Of a stretch of 64,000 nucleotides of DNA, positions 26,406 to 35,062 are shown piece after piece (positions within the stretch are counted from its first letter, which is position 1; each line of letters begins with the position of its first letter). The translations under genes were made by a program, and so were the position numbers. Below the pieces are notes generated by a model, which ran no database searches, was not told the DNA's origin, and was given only the letters and a program-made list of their open reading frames with translations. The stretch spans positions 1 through 64,000 of the forward strand of contig JAJZLS010000056.1 of NCBI GenBank assembly GCA_021803345.1, read 5' to 3'. Origin of the DNA: Actinomycetes bacterium (GTDB lineage Bacteria > Actinomycetota > Acidimicrobiia > Acidimicrobiales > Acidimicrobiaceae).

Positions 26406-27518
26406 ATGCGACTTTACGATACCGCAAAGCAGGCGATCACCGATTTTTCTCCCGATAAAGAAGTTTCGATTTACACCTGTGGAATAACGCCCTACGATGC
26501 AGCTCACATGGGTCACGCCGCTGTATATCTCACTTTTGATGTTTTGCAAAGGAGACTTAGGGATATCGGATATCAGACCAGGTGTGTCCGAAATATTACT
26601 GATGTGGATGACTCGATTCTTTCAAAAGCTAGACAGTTGGGAGTCCATTACTTAGATTTAGCTGCATCGGAGATGGCTCGATTTGACCGCGATATGGGTG
26701 CCCTGGGCCTATTACCCGCTTACTCCGAGCCTCGCGCAACCTCTGCGATCAGCGACATTTTGAAGCTCGTGGAAGAGCTGCTCAGCGCCGGTTTTGCCTA
26801 TACATCTAACGGAAGCGTATATTTCGAAATATCCAAGTTCGAACGATTCGGTCAGATTTCTCATTTAGACCGTGACGCGATGCTGGAATTTGCCAGGGAG
26901 CGGGGAGGTAACCCGGATGATCCAAACAAAAGGGATCCTCTTGATTTCGTACTTTGGCAGCCGTCGGAGCCGGACGAGCCGGCGTGGGATTCTTTGTGGG
27001 GTCCTGGCAGACCAGGTTGGCATATCGAATGTTCCGCTCTCGCAATGAGAGAATTAGGTCGAACAATTGACCTTCATGGGGGTGGGGGAGACCTGATCTT
27101 TCCTCATCATGAATGCGAGGCAGCACAGTCTGAGGCCGTTACCAAAAAGCCATTTGTCAGGCATTGGATGCATGTCGCTATGGTTCACCTGGATGGTGAA
27201 AAAATGTCGAAGTCATTAGGAAATCTGGTATTCGTGGAGCATTTACTTTCAAAGTATGATTCTCGGGCGGTAAGGCTGTCGATACTCAACAATCATTATC
27301 GAACGGCGTGGGAGTGGAATGACGAAATGATCCGTTCTGCAGACCAACGTCTAAATTTATGGTTGGAAGCCGGAGCAGGTTCTGCCGGACTTGAAGATGT
27401 TCGGTCTGCCTTAGACGAAGATTTGGATGTTCCGGCTGCAATCAGAATCATCGATGACGCAGCCTCAAAAGGTTTGGGTGTTTCTGACGCTGCTGCGCTT
27501 CTTGGTGTGAACATTTAG
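26406..27518 (+). CDS. mshC: MshC: cysteine:glucosaminyl-inositol ligase (mycothiol biosynthesis)
   Basis: ATP-dependent ligation of cysteine to GlcN-Ins, the third step towards mycothiol. It derives from cysteinyl-tRNA synthetase. TCGITPYDAAHMGHAAVY contains the Zn Cys and the HIGH-like HMGH, and GEKMSKSLGNLVFV carries the KMSKS loop. The ITPYDAxHxGHA form and the LVFV tail separate MshC from CysS. At 370 residues it is shorter than the ~410 of mycobacterial MshC; the missing part is at the C-terminus. Presence of this gene is strong evidence for an actinobacterium. Confidence 0.9.
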   Translation: MRLYDTAKQAITDFSPDKEVSIYTCGITPYDAAHMGHAAVYLTFDVLQRRLRDIGYQTRCVRNITDVDDSILSKARQLGVHYLDLAASEMARFDRDMGALGLLPAYSEPRATSAISDILKLVEELLSAGFAYTSNGSVYFEISKFERFGQISHLDRDAMLEFARERGGNPDDPNKRDPLDFVLWQPSEPDEPAWDSLWGPGRPGWHIECSALAMRELGRTIDLHGGGGDLIFPHHECEAAQSEAVTKKPFVRHWMHVAMVHLDGEKMSKSLGNLVFVEHLLSKYDSRAVRLSILNNHYRTAWEWNDEMIRSADQRLNLWLEAGAGSAGLEDVRSALDEDLDVPAAIRIIDDAASKGLGVSDAAALLGVNI

Positions 27519-27559
27519 TCTGAGCTGTGATGAGTTAAATTTTACGGAAAGGTACGTTA

Positions 27560-29554
27560 ATGGAGATATCGGTGGTTTTGGCGGACGGCACTGAACGAAA
27601 GGTTCCGTCAGGCTGTACCGTTTCTCAACTGGCTGGGATGATCGGTTCCAAATTGGCAAAAGACGCCATTGCTGCAAAAGTAAATGGTGATCAGGTAGAT
27701 CTTAGGACAGAGCTGCATCAGGGTGACAAGGTTGAAATCATCACACCTGCAAGCGAAGAAGGCAGAGAGATTCTTCGCCATTCGACAGCGCATGTTTTAG
27801 CCCAGGCAGTCCTGGATCTTTGGCCCGGAGCACATTTTGCCATTGGACCGGCTATCGCTGATGGCTTTTATTATGATTTCGAACTTCCCAATTCTTCGCA
27901 TTTTACTGACGAGGATTTGGTAAAGATAGAGGCTCGGATGAGAGAGATTGTCTCAGAGGGTCAAAGCTTTACGAGGGCAGAATATTCCATTCAGGAGGGT
28001 TTGGAGCTTTTTTCTGAACAACCCTTTAAACAGGAGATCATCAAAAAGGTCGCTGACGGGGAAGTCCAGGATGAGTCACTGGATGCAGACGAATCCGATC
28101 AAGGGGTTCAAGGCAGTTCGGTGTCGGTATACCGTAACTCTTCCGGTTTTACAGACCTTTGCCGTGGTCCCCACGTTCCCTCAACCGACAAACTGGGCTC
28201 ATTCAAACTGATGCGGGTGGCCGGAGCCTATTGGAGGGGCAACGAAAAGGGCCCTCAGCTTCAGCGGATCTATGGAACTGCCTGGGAGTCGGATAAGGCT
28301 CTGCGGGAGCATTTAATCCGGCTTGAAGAGGCTGAGAAGCGTGATCATCGCAAGATCGGTCTTGAGCTTGATTTGTTTCACTTCCCACCAGAAATTGGTG
28401 GAGGTTTGCCTGTGTTTCACCCTAAGGGAGCTTTGATCAGGCAAATTATGGAGGACTACTCCAAGAAGGAACACAGGCGTGCCGACTACCAGGCCGTCTG
28501 GACTCCCCATATTGCAAAATCGACCCTATTTGAAACCTCAGGGCACCTTGGCTGGTATAAAGCAGGGATGTATCCTCCAATGGAAATGGAAGGTGCAACC
28601 TACTATCCCAAGCCCATGAACTGTCCTATGCATATTCTCATTTACAAATCGAGAGGTAGATCATACAAGGAGCTGCCTCTGAGGCTGTTCGAGCTGGGTA
28701 CTGTATATAGGTTTGAACGTTCGGGAGTGCTCCATGGACTTGCGAGGGTTCGTGGCCTTACCCAGGACGATTCGCATATCTTTTGTGCCCCGAACCAACT
28801 CAGTGCTGAACTGGCAAGACTTCTTAAGTTCGTAATTTCCATCTTGCGGGCGTTTGGGCTCTCAGACTTTGAAGCAGAGCTTGCAACCAGGCCTGAAAAA
28901 GCTGTGGGCAGTGAAGAGGAATGGAATCAGGCAACTTTGGCGCTTGAACAGGCGCTCATCACCTCGGGCATCAGCTACACCATTGCCGAGGGAGAGGGTG
29001 CATTTTATGCTCCCAAGATTGACGTGCACCTAAAAGACGCCATCGGTAGGCGGTGGCAGGTATCAACTCTTCAGGTGGATCTTCAGCTACCTCAATTATT
29101 TGATTTGGAGTTTGTCGATTCCGACAATACCCGTAAGCGTCCCTGGATGGTTCATAGGGCGTTATTTGGTTCAGTGGAGCGGTTTTTTGCAATTCTTTTG
29201 GAGCATTACGCTGGAGCATTACCGGTCTGGCTTTCACCGATTCAGGTAAGTATTCTTCCTGTGCGCGATGATCATAGCCAGTATGCGGAATCGGTTGCAT
29301 CGGAGCTCAAGAAACTTGATGCCAGAGTAGAAGTCATACCGGCGGATGAGCCGCTTGGGGGCAGAATTCGTCGGGCAAAGATGGATAAGGTTCCATATGT
29401 AATCGTGGTGGGGGATTCTGATGTTGCCAACAGAACTGTAGGAATTAATGCTCGTGGCTCGAATGCTCCCGAACGGGATGTTGCCCTTGGGGATTTCGTC
29501 CTTCGGTTAGCTCCTGAGCTTGAGGGTACCCCTATTGGTGAGTTAAATGATTGA
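27560..29554 (+). CDS. thrS: Threonyl-tRNA synthetase
   Basis: The 664-residue class II synthetase has an N-terminal TGS domain (residues 1 to ~65), the editing-domain region with HSTAHVLAQAV, and catalytic motifs including the zinc-binding MNCPMHI, then GVLHGLARVRG (motif 2) and WMVHRALFGSVERF (motif 3). The C-terminal anticodon-binding domain ends in LRLAPE. The ATG lies 41 bases after mshC, with a short AGG-type SD. It overlaps the HIT gene by eight bases, the usual actinobacterial thrS-HIT-pgsA order. Confidence 0.96.
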   Translation: MEISVVLADGTERKVPSGCTVSQLAGMIGSKLAKDAIAAKVNGDQVDLRTELHQGDKVEIITPASEEGREILRHSTAHVLAQAVLDLWPGAHFAIGPAIADGFYYDFELPNSSHFTDEDLVKIEARMREIVSEGQSFTRAEYSIQEGLELFSEQPFKQEIIKKVADGEVQDESLDADESDQGVQGSSVSVYRNSSGFTDLCRGPHVPSTDKLGSFKLMRVAGAYWRGNEKGPQLQRIYGTAWESDKALREHLIRLEEAEKRDHRKIGLELDLFHFPPEIGGGLPVFHPKGALIRQIMEDYSKKEHRRADYQAVWTPHIAKSTLFETSGHLGWYKAGMYPPMEMEGATYYPKPMNCPMHILIYKSRGRSYKELPLRLFELGTVYRFERSGVLHGLARVRGLTQDDSHIFCAPNQLSAELARLLKFVISILRAFGLSDFEAELATRPEKAVGSEEEWNQATLALEQALITSGISYTIAEGEGAFYAPKIDVHLKDAIGRRWQVSTLQVDLQLPQLFDLEFVDSDNTRKRPWMVHRALFGSVERFFAILLEHYAGALPVWLSPIQVSILPVRDDHSQYAESVASELKKLDARVEVIPADEPLGGRIRRAKMDKVPYVIVVGDSDVANRTVGINARGSNAPERDVALGDFVLRLAPELEGTPIGELND

Positions 29555-30056
29555 AAATCTATGGGCCGGGTGGAGAATGAATTTTCTTCAGGCCTCGGAC
29601 GGTACGCCTGTAGGCAGCTCTACTGGTTGCATACTGTGTGAACTCGGCCAAGGTGGTGATGGCGATTTTGACCAGGAGCATTTTGTTATCCATCGGGCCA
29701 AGAGGTGTTACATAGTTCTAAATGCCTACCCTTATGCCGCTGGACATCTAATGGTGGTTCCCTATGCGCATCTTGGCGACTTGCTCGATTTTGAGCCTTC
29801 AGCCAGTCAAGAAGCCTTGGAGCTGGCACGTAAATCAGTTGCCGTACTTCGTAATGTCTATAATCCGGAAGGATTTAATTTTGGCGCCAACATTGGCAGG
29901 GCCGGGGGTGCTGCATTTGGCGATCATCTTCATTTCCATGTGGTTCCCAGATGGTTGGGTGATACCAACTTTATGACCACTTTAGCCAGCAGCCGAGTGA
30001 TTCCTGAGGCTTTATCTGATACCTATAAACGGTTGAAAGACCATTTCAGAGCGTAA
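29547..30056 (+). CDS. HIT-family nucleotide hydrolase/phosphorylase (Ap4A phosphorylase-like)
   Basis: The 169-residue protein carries the histidine triad H127-x-H129-x-H131 in GDHLHFHVVPRW. CILC at 28-31 and FNFGANIGRAGGAA fit actinobacterial HIT proteins of the diadenosine-tetraphosphate phosphorylase type. It occurs between thrS and pgsA as in Mycobacterium (the Rv2613c position). Precise nucleotide substrate is not readable from sequence. Confidence 0.9.
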   Translation: MIENLWAGWRMNFLQASDGTPVGSSTGCILCELGQGGDGDFDQEHFVIHRAKRCYIVLNAYPYAAGHLMVVPYAHLGDLLDFEPSASQEALELARKSVAVLRNVYNPEGFNFGANIGRAGGAAFGDHLHFHVVPRWLGDTNFMTTLASSRVIPEALSDTYKRLKDHFRA

Positions 30057-30145
30057 TTATTTATGTTCAGACTTATTTAGGATGGCGAGGGTGAACAAAA
30101 ATCGGCTAAAATCATGACGATTCATACTTTGAGGAGTGCTTTGCC

Positions 30146-30934
30146 GTGTTCGACGGTCATCTGAGAACCGAGGTGGACAAAAGGACAGGTCCAATTGGGG
30201 CTGCTCTAGCAAAAACACCTCTGAGCGCTGATAGCCTTACCATAATAGGTATCGTTTTTTCGATTATTGCCGGAATCTTTATAGCTCAGGGAGAGTTTGG
30301 ATTTGGATTAGTCCTTTTAGTATTTGGCGGTATTCCCGATCTGCTTGATGGCCCCTTGGCCAAGGTGAAAGGTACCTCATCGAAGAGAGGTGCCTTTTTT
30401 GATTCTTTTTCCGATCGAGTATCAGACCTGTTTCTTTTTGGCGGTCTGGGATGGTATTTTTCCCATTCGAATCGTCCGGAGTTGGCAGTCTTACCGTTTG
30501 CCGTATACGGAGCTGCGTCGCTAATCTCCTACCAGAGAGCCAAGGCCGAATCTCTTGGATTTAATGCTAAGGGTGGGATAATGGAAAGGGCTGAGCGCCT
30601 GGTACTTCTGGGATTTGGACTGCTCTTCTCATCACTACTGGTTCCTATTCTCTGGATTACCCTTGTCCTAAGCGCAGTGACTGTTATACAAAGGTTTGTA
30701 AAGGTATGGAGCCAGGCAAGTTCCTCCATGGCTCGGGCTGGTCAGATATCGAGACGAAGTCATGGCGGAGCCAGTTCCCTGGTTGTTCAATCGCCAGAGT
30801 TTTTTCGCCAGAGGACAAGGAGTTACAGGGTTTCCCACCCGCGAAGGAAAAGCTCAGCCCGCAGTAGCTCGTCCTCGTTTTCACGATGGCTGGAACAGCG
30901 TGGATCCAGATCTTTCAGAGAGCGAAATCGTTGA
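30146..30934 (+). CDS. pgsA: CDP-alcohol phosphatidyltransferase, probable phosphatidylinositol-phosphate synthase
   Basis: Membrane enzyme that would couple CDP-diacylglycerol and inositol phosphate. The signature Dx2DGx2ARx8Gx3Dx3D is present as DLLDGPLAK (D65, D68), G82, D86 and D90, except that the usual Arg is Lys at position 73. Five or six hydrophobic segments span residues 30-195. The GTG start follows GAGGAG. After about residue 200 the protein has a 60-residue tail very rich in Arg and Ser, absent from homologues of ~215 residues. Another frame overlaps this tail (see 30762-31046), so it may not be an evolved domain. The neighbours support phosphatidylinositol metabolism. Confidence 0.85.
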   Translation: MFDGHLRTEVDKRTGPIGAALAKTPLSADSLTIIGIVFSIIAGIFIAQGEFGFGLVLLVFGGIPDLLDGPLAKVKGTSSKRGAFFDSFSDRVSDLFLFGGLGWYFSHSNRPELAVLPFAVYGAASLISYQRAKAESLGFNAKGGIMERAERLVLLGFGLLFSSLLVPILWITLVLSAVTVIQRFVKVWSQASSSMARAGQISRRSHGGASSLVVQSPEFFRQRTRSYRVSHPRRKSSARSSSSSFSRWLEQRGSRSFRERNR

Positions 30935-31046
30935 GAAAGTCTCCAGTCTGTTCAGCCTGAATTCTCTCTTTTCCGGAGCAGTTAGAACTCAGTGCCCGCC
31001 GCATGTTTGCCGCAATGGTTTCCAGATAAACGAATTGGGAGAATGA
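30762..31046 (+). CDS. Possible 94-codon gene overlapping the pgsA tail
   Basis: This frame overlaps the last 173 bases of pgsA and continues 112 bases beyond. Its TGA overlaps the acyltransferase ATG as ATGA, the same junction used by many genuine gene pairs here. The predicted product has balanced composition, with segments DPDLSESEIVEKV and NGFQINELGE, unlike the Arg/Ser-rich reading of the pgsA frame over the same bases. The ATG at 30762 has no clear SD. It could be a small coupled gene, or the true end of the pgsA product after a +1 frameshift. No family recognised. Confidence 0.35.
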   Translation: MAEPVPWLFNRQSFFARGQGVTGFPTREGKAQPAVARPRFHDGWNSVDPDLSESEIVEKVSSLFSLNSLFSGAVRTQCPPHVCRNGFQINELGE

Positions 31047-31954
31047 AACTTCACAAATCATCCAGGGACAGGCTAGTAGTGGGTTTGTACAAGTCTGGAG
31101 CCTTCTTACTGAAGGTGTTTCCATCTGAATTTACGGACTTGCTATCTGTATTAGGCGGCACCTTTGCGTTTGTGGCAGCACCTAAAAAGCGCAGGATAGT
31201 AGCTGATAATCAAGCCCGGGTGATTAGTAATCGTTTGAGTAAGACAAGCTGTTATTGGTTAGCCATCAAAGCGTATGTTTCCTATGCCAGGTACTGGATA
31301 GAGGCCTTATCTGTTGGGAACTTAGCCAAAGCCGATCTAGATGCCAAAGTAAGCTTTCATGGCTTCGAAAACATTTATAAAGCACTTGGCGAGGGTAACG
31401 GAGTGATTGTAACAAGTCCTCATTTGGGTAATTGGGACCTTGGAGCTGCATGGTTTGCGTCCAAGGGCTATCCAATTACTGCCGTAATGGAGAATCTTGA
31501 GCCACGGGAACTGTTTGATTGGTTTGCGGAGCATCGAGTTTCTTTTGGGGTCAGGGCCATACCCGCCTCAAGCACTGTATTTGGCGAACTTAGTAAAGCT
31601 CTTGGGCGCGGAGAGATAATAGCACTCGTGGCAGACAGGGATCTCCTATCGTCTGGCGTAGAGGTAGATTTTTTCAATGAGCGAACTCTTATCCCTCAGG
31701 GTGTAGCTCTGCTGGCCCTTAGAACCGGAGCGCCAATAATTCCAACCGCTATTTACATGCTCCCAGGCGGTTTTCATCTGGCTATGGCGTTGGATCCAAT
31801 TGTGGCAAAGAGAGAGGGCGATTTGCGCCAGGATGTGAAAAGAATAACCGAAGAAGTGGTGAAAAGATTTGAGATGCTGATCACTGCTGATCCGGTCCAA
31901 TGGCATCTATTCCAACCTAATTGGCCTTCCCAGTCGGAAAATTTTCCGAAGTAG
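31043..31954 (+). CDS. PIM acyltransferase (PatA-like, LPLAT/HtrB family)
   Basis: Probably acylates mannose of phosphatidylinositol mannosides at the inner membrane face. The lysophospholipid-acyltransferase motif HxxxxD is present in SPHLGNWDLG (H127, D132). A second conserved block reads ALVADRDL, and GAPIIPTAIY follows. I use ATG 31043 (303 residues) because MKLHKSSRDR precedes the conserved N-terminal helix; an upstream GTG at 30992 would add 17 residues. Position between pgsA and pimA matches mycobacterial patA (Rv2611c). Confidence 0.87.
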   Translation: MKLHKSSRDRLVVGLYKSGAFLLKVFPSEFTDLLSVLGGTFAFVAAPKKRRIVADNQARVISNRLSKTSCYWLAIKAYVSYARYWIEALSVGNLAKADLDAKVSFHGFENIYKALGEGNGVIVTSPHLGNWDLGAAWFASKGYPITAVMENLEPRELFDWFAEHRVSFGVRAIPASSTVFGELSKALGRGEIIALVADRDLLSSGVEVDFFNERTLIPQGVALLALRTGAPIIPTAIYMLPGGFHLAMALDPIVAKREGDLRQDVKRITEEVVKRFEMLITADPVQWHLFQPNWPSQSENFPK

Positions 31955-32007
31955 CCTACCATGGATTTCAAGACTTCTGGGTATTTCACAGATGGGATGG
32001 AAAGTAA

Positions 32008-33081
32008 GTGAAAATAGCTGAGCTATGTCCCTATAGCCTTTCGGTGCCTGGCGGAGTACAGGGACAAGTTATAGCTTTGACTCGAGCCATGCGCAGACTT
32101 GGTCATGAGGTGGAGATTATCGCACCTTGCGATGATTTGTCTCCCACCGAGTCGATGCGTAATATCGGAGGGTCGATCCGAGTCCCAGCAAATGGATCAA
32201 GGGCTCCAGTTGGCATATCTCCGCGTTCACTACTGAATACCGCCTCTATGGTTCGCGATGGAGGCTATGAGGTAGTCCACATTCATGAGCCATTTGCACC
32301 AGGCCCGTCTCTAGTGGGACTGATTGCTTCCAAGGCTCCCGTGGCCGGAACATTCCATAGGCACGGCGTCACGCTTCCATACCGGGGTCTAGGCAAAGCA
32401 GTTTCCGGAATAGGCAAGAAGCTTCAGATGCGCTTTGCAGTCTCTGTCGATGCAATGCTGACCGCTAGAAGCGTATTCGACGGTCATTATCAAGTGGTTG
32501 GCAACGGTGTGGACCTTCAGGCATTTGAGTCTTCTCCTGTGTGGCCCAAAGAAAATCAGGTAGTTTTGTTTATCGGACGTCATGAACACCGCAAGGGTCT
32601 GGAGGTCCTACTTGAGGCGTTTATGGGAATCAAGGATCGGGACCTTACCTGTTGGGTGGCTGGTGACGGTCCGCAAACACCATATTTGAGATCCATAACA
32701 GCTCGGGACAAGAGGATTGTATGGCTCGGGAGAATCTCTGATGCTGAAGCGATGGCCCGGATGAAAGCAGCCGATGTACTTTGTGCTCCATCTTTATACG
32801 GGGAGTCTTTTGGCGTCGTTCTACTTGAAGGACTTGCGGCTGGTTCCGTTGTAGTTGCGACTGATATACCAGGATACCGTGGGGTAACCAGAGATAACGT
32901 CGAGGCAATACTTGTGCCTCCAAATGAAGTTGGGCTACTTCGTCAAGCGCTTACCCGCGCTTTGGCGGATACCGATTTGATCGAACTGCTTCGTGAAAAC
33001 GGAAGAAAGCGGGCGCTTGATTTTTCGGTTGAGAATTTGGCCAAGGTATATTTGGACAGCTTTGCGACGCTGATTGGCTAA
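32008..33081 (+). CDS. pimA: PimA: phosphatidylinositol alpha-mannosyltransferase (GT4)
   Basis: Transfers mannose from GDP-mannose to phosphatidylinositol, the first PIM step. The 357-residue GT-B glycosyltransferase starts with LCPYSLSVPGGVQGQV, the PimA N-terminal glycine loop. Later it has FIGRHEHRKGLEVL, and the GT4 EX7E motif in YGESFGVVLLEGLAAG. The start codon is GTG at 32008. A GDP-mannose preference is inferred from neighbours and PimA-like motifs. Confidence 0.9.
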   Translation: MKIAELCPYSLSVPGGVQGQVIALTRAMRRLGHEVEIIAPCDDLSPTESMRNIGGSIRVPANGSRAPVGISPRSLLNTASMVRDGGYEVVHIHEPFAPGPSLVGLIASKAPVAGTFHRHGVTLPYRGLGKAVSGIGKKLQMRFAVSVDAMLTARSVFDGHYQVVGNGVDLQAFESSPVWPKENQVVLFIGRHEHRKGLEVLLEAFMGIKDRDLTCWVAGDGPQTPYLRSITARDKRIVWLGRISDAEAMARMKAADVLCAPSLYGESFGVVLLEGLAAGSVVVATDIPGYRGVTRDNVEAILVPPNEVGLLRQALTRALADTDLIELLRENGRKRALDFSVENLAKVYLDSFATLIG

Positions 33082-33089
33082 ATTTGGCC

Positions 33090-33095
33090 TATAAT
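33090..33095 (+). promoter_or_regulatory. TATAAT -10 element, probable leaderless promoter
   Basis: A perfect TATAAT lies eight bases before the ATG at 33104, and no SD sequence intervenes. Transcription would start at or within a base or two of the ATG, a common arrangement in actinobacteria. No good -35 hexamer was found at 16-19 bases. Confidence 0.5.
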
Positions 33096-33103
33096 CGAGG
33101 CTC

Positions 33104-33919
33104 ATGCCTAGATCGTCAACAAACAATCGTATCTGGGGAGATGTCGAACAATTTGATACCGGCAAGGCCGTGGTTGAAGTAGCGCTTTATTACTTGTCTT
33201 TTGTTGTAATTGCTGGATTGGTAAATGCGTTAATCATCTCCCAAGTCCTTCTTCTTTTCAATGTGTCAAGAAGATTCCAGTGGGCGCTGATTGTCGGTTT
33301 TGGCATTTCCATCATTGCGGCGGCAATAGTCGGATTTCGTGCAGCATCTAATGGAGCCAAAGGTCTGACCTTACAACGGGTGACCATGGAAAAGGTTCCA
33401 AGCTTAATGAATCTGACTGAAGGTCTCTGCTTGAGTATGGGAATAGAAATGCCGCGGGTTCTCGAGTTGTGCGAACCTCAAATCAATGCCGCGGCATTTT
33501 CCGTTGGGAATAAGCGAGCTGTGATAGTCATTACCTCTGGAGCGCTTGAGGCTTTTACGCGTCTGGAGTACGAGGCTGTATTGGCTCGAGAGTTGGCCAG
33601 GATTAGGTCGGGGGAGATCTTCTTCGAAGCCAGGGTGAGGGCGCTTGAAAAGATGACAGCCCCTTTATTTCCATTTATAATTCCCAAAAAGCAGAGTAAG
33701 GATTTAACTGCTCAGCTAATTGCGGGTGATTTGGCGGGAGTGTTTTTTACTAGGTATCCGGTGGCGATGATTTCCGTGCTGAAAGCAATGCAGGTTGATC
33801 CGCATGCGCGTATAGCTAACAGTAGCATTCGACGCAGAGTACTTGCTCCCTATTGGATGCATCCTGAGCTCGAGGATGCAGATCTGACTCCGAGGATCAA
33901 AGAACTCGAGTCTTATTAG
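33104..33919 (+). CDS. M48-like (HtpX-type) membrane protein lacking the HExxH zinc site
   Basis: The 271-residue protein has two N-terminal transmembrane segments (about residues 24-52 and 60-80), then a domain resembling M48 peptidases: PRVLELCEPQINAAAFSVG and IVITSGALEAFTRLEYEAVLARELARI. In M48 enzymes the last part reads AVLAHELxHI, with the two His binding zinc. Here both are Arg (R162 and R166), while the Glu between them is kept. Proteolysis is therefore unlikely; a regulatory or scaffold role is possible. The reading frame is intact, so it is not an obvious pseudogene. It lies just after pimA with its own TATAAT. Confidence 0.8.
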   Translation: MPRSSTNNRIWGDVEQFDTGKAVVEVALYYLSFVVIAGLVNALIISQVLLLFNVSRRFQWALIVGFGISIIAAAIVGFRAASNGAKGLTLQRVTMEKVPSLMNLTEGLCLSMGIEMPRVLELCEPQINAAAFSVGNKRAVIVITSGALEAFTRLEYEAVLARELARIRSGEIFFEARVRALEKMTAPLFPFIIPKKQSKDLTAQLIAGDLAGVFFTRYPVAMISVLKAMQVDPHARIANSSIRRRVLAPYWMHPELEDADLTPRIKELESY

Positions 33920-33947
33920 AAATTTTAACCATAAGGAGTAATTTACA

Positions 33948-35006
33948 ATGAGGATGCGGAACGGATACTGGCCACTTTTGGCAGTTGGAGTTTTGGCGGC
34001 ATCATGCGGAGCAAGTTCGCAAGCTAAGGCGCCAGCAACTACAACCACATCTGCAAAGTCAGACCTAACCACCACTACTACTCAAGTGGCTAACACGGAT
34101 CTTTCGCCTCTCACCGGATTGCCATATTCAAACCCATCTGATGTCACAAGGCCGGCTATCGCTGCAAAGATCGATAATGCTCCACAGGCCTGGCCTCAGT
34201 CCGGCCTTTTGCACGCGGACGTTATCTATGAAGAGATGGTGGAAGGTGGACTGACCCGGTATATGGCGGTGTTTCAGTCACATAACGCAGCAGTTTTAGG
34301 TCCAATCCGCTCGGTTCGAGCCTCTGATGCTGATATTGCAGCTCCTCTCCATGGATTTTTTGCTTACTCGGGAGGTATTCCGAAATTTGTGAGCGATATT
34401 CGTGCTTCCGGCGTGAAAGATATTGGAGTATACGTTCTTGGAAATGCTTATTACAGACTAAGTTCCAGGCCAGCGCCACACAATTTATACACATCAACTA
34501 CAACTTTGTACAAAGATGCTGCTGCAGCTGGAATTACCGCAGGTCCACCACCGAAATTGTTTGATTTCAGGAAACAAGGAACCGGTTTTACCGCGTCCGG
34601 AGCAAGTAGCCTAAGCTCGGTTACTGTGGATATTTCCGGTAGCGCGGTTGACAAGTGGACCTGGGATCCTAGTAGGGGATACTGGACCAAGACTATAAAT
34701 GGGGTGCCTCAGCACAACAACACTGGAATACCGGAAAATGCACAAAATGTGATCGTCGAATTTGTTAGATACACCAACACCGGATTTGTTGATCCGGCTG
34801 GAAATCCCGTTCCACAGGCGCACTCAGTTGGAAGCGGTAACGCAATTTTTCTTTCTGGCGGCAAAGAGGCCAGTGGGACCTGGTCAAAGGCCTCGGAAAG
34901 TTCAGTCACCAAGTTTAGGGACGCTTCAGGTCAGAAGGTTTATCTGGCTCCCGGGCGTACGTGGGTGGAGTTTGCACCGATTGGCACGCCTGTTACCCCC
35001 TCCTAA
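33948..35006 (+). CDS. DUF3048 (YerB-like) lipoprotein
   Basis: The 352-residue protein starts with a signal sequence ending in LAASC (Cys20), a near-lipobox, followed by a Thr/Ser-rich linker (residues 21-50). The rest matches DUF3048: LSPLTGLP, RPAIAAKIDN, ADVIYEEMVEGGLTRYMAVF, GPIRSVRASD, and a C-terminal region with PGRTWVEFAP. Family members are exported and uncharacterised. AGGAG precedes the ATG. A role in the envelope is likely; no more can be said. Confidence 0.9.
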   Translation: MRMRNGYWPLLAVGVLAASCGASSQAKAPATTTTSAKSDLTTTTTQVANTDLSPLTGLPYSNPSDVTRPAIAAKIDNAPQAWPQSGLLHADVIYEEMVEGGLTRYMAVFQSHNAAVLGPIRSVRASDADIAAPLHGFFAYSGGIPKFVSDIRASGVKDIGVYVLGNAYYRLSSRPAPHNLYTSTTTLYKDAAAAGITAGPPPKLFDFRKQGTGFTASGASSLSSVTVDISGSAVDKWTWDPSRGYWTKTINGVPQHNNTGIPENAQNVIVEFVRYTNTGFVDPAGNPVPQAHSVGSGNAIFLSGGKEASGTWSKASESSVTKFRDASGQKVYLAPGRTWVEFAPIGTPVTPS

Positions 35007-35062
35007 ACTTCGTAGGAACTAAAAGCTTACGGATTTACTAGAATCAATGTTCTGGAGGAATC

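Noticed and set aside
26406..27518. Cysteinyl-tRNA synthetase instead of MshC
   Set aside because: The TCGITPYDAAHMGHA and LVFV signatures and the short length are those of MshC, not CysS.
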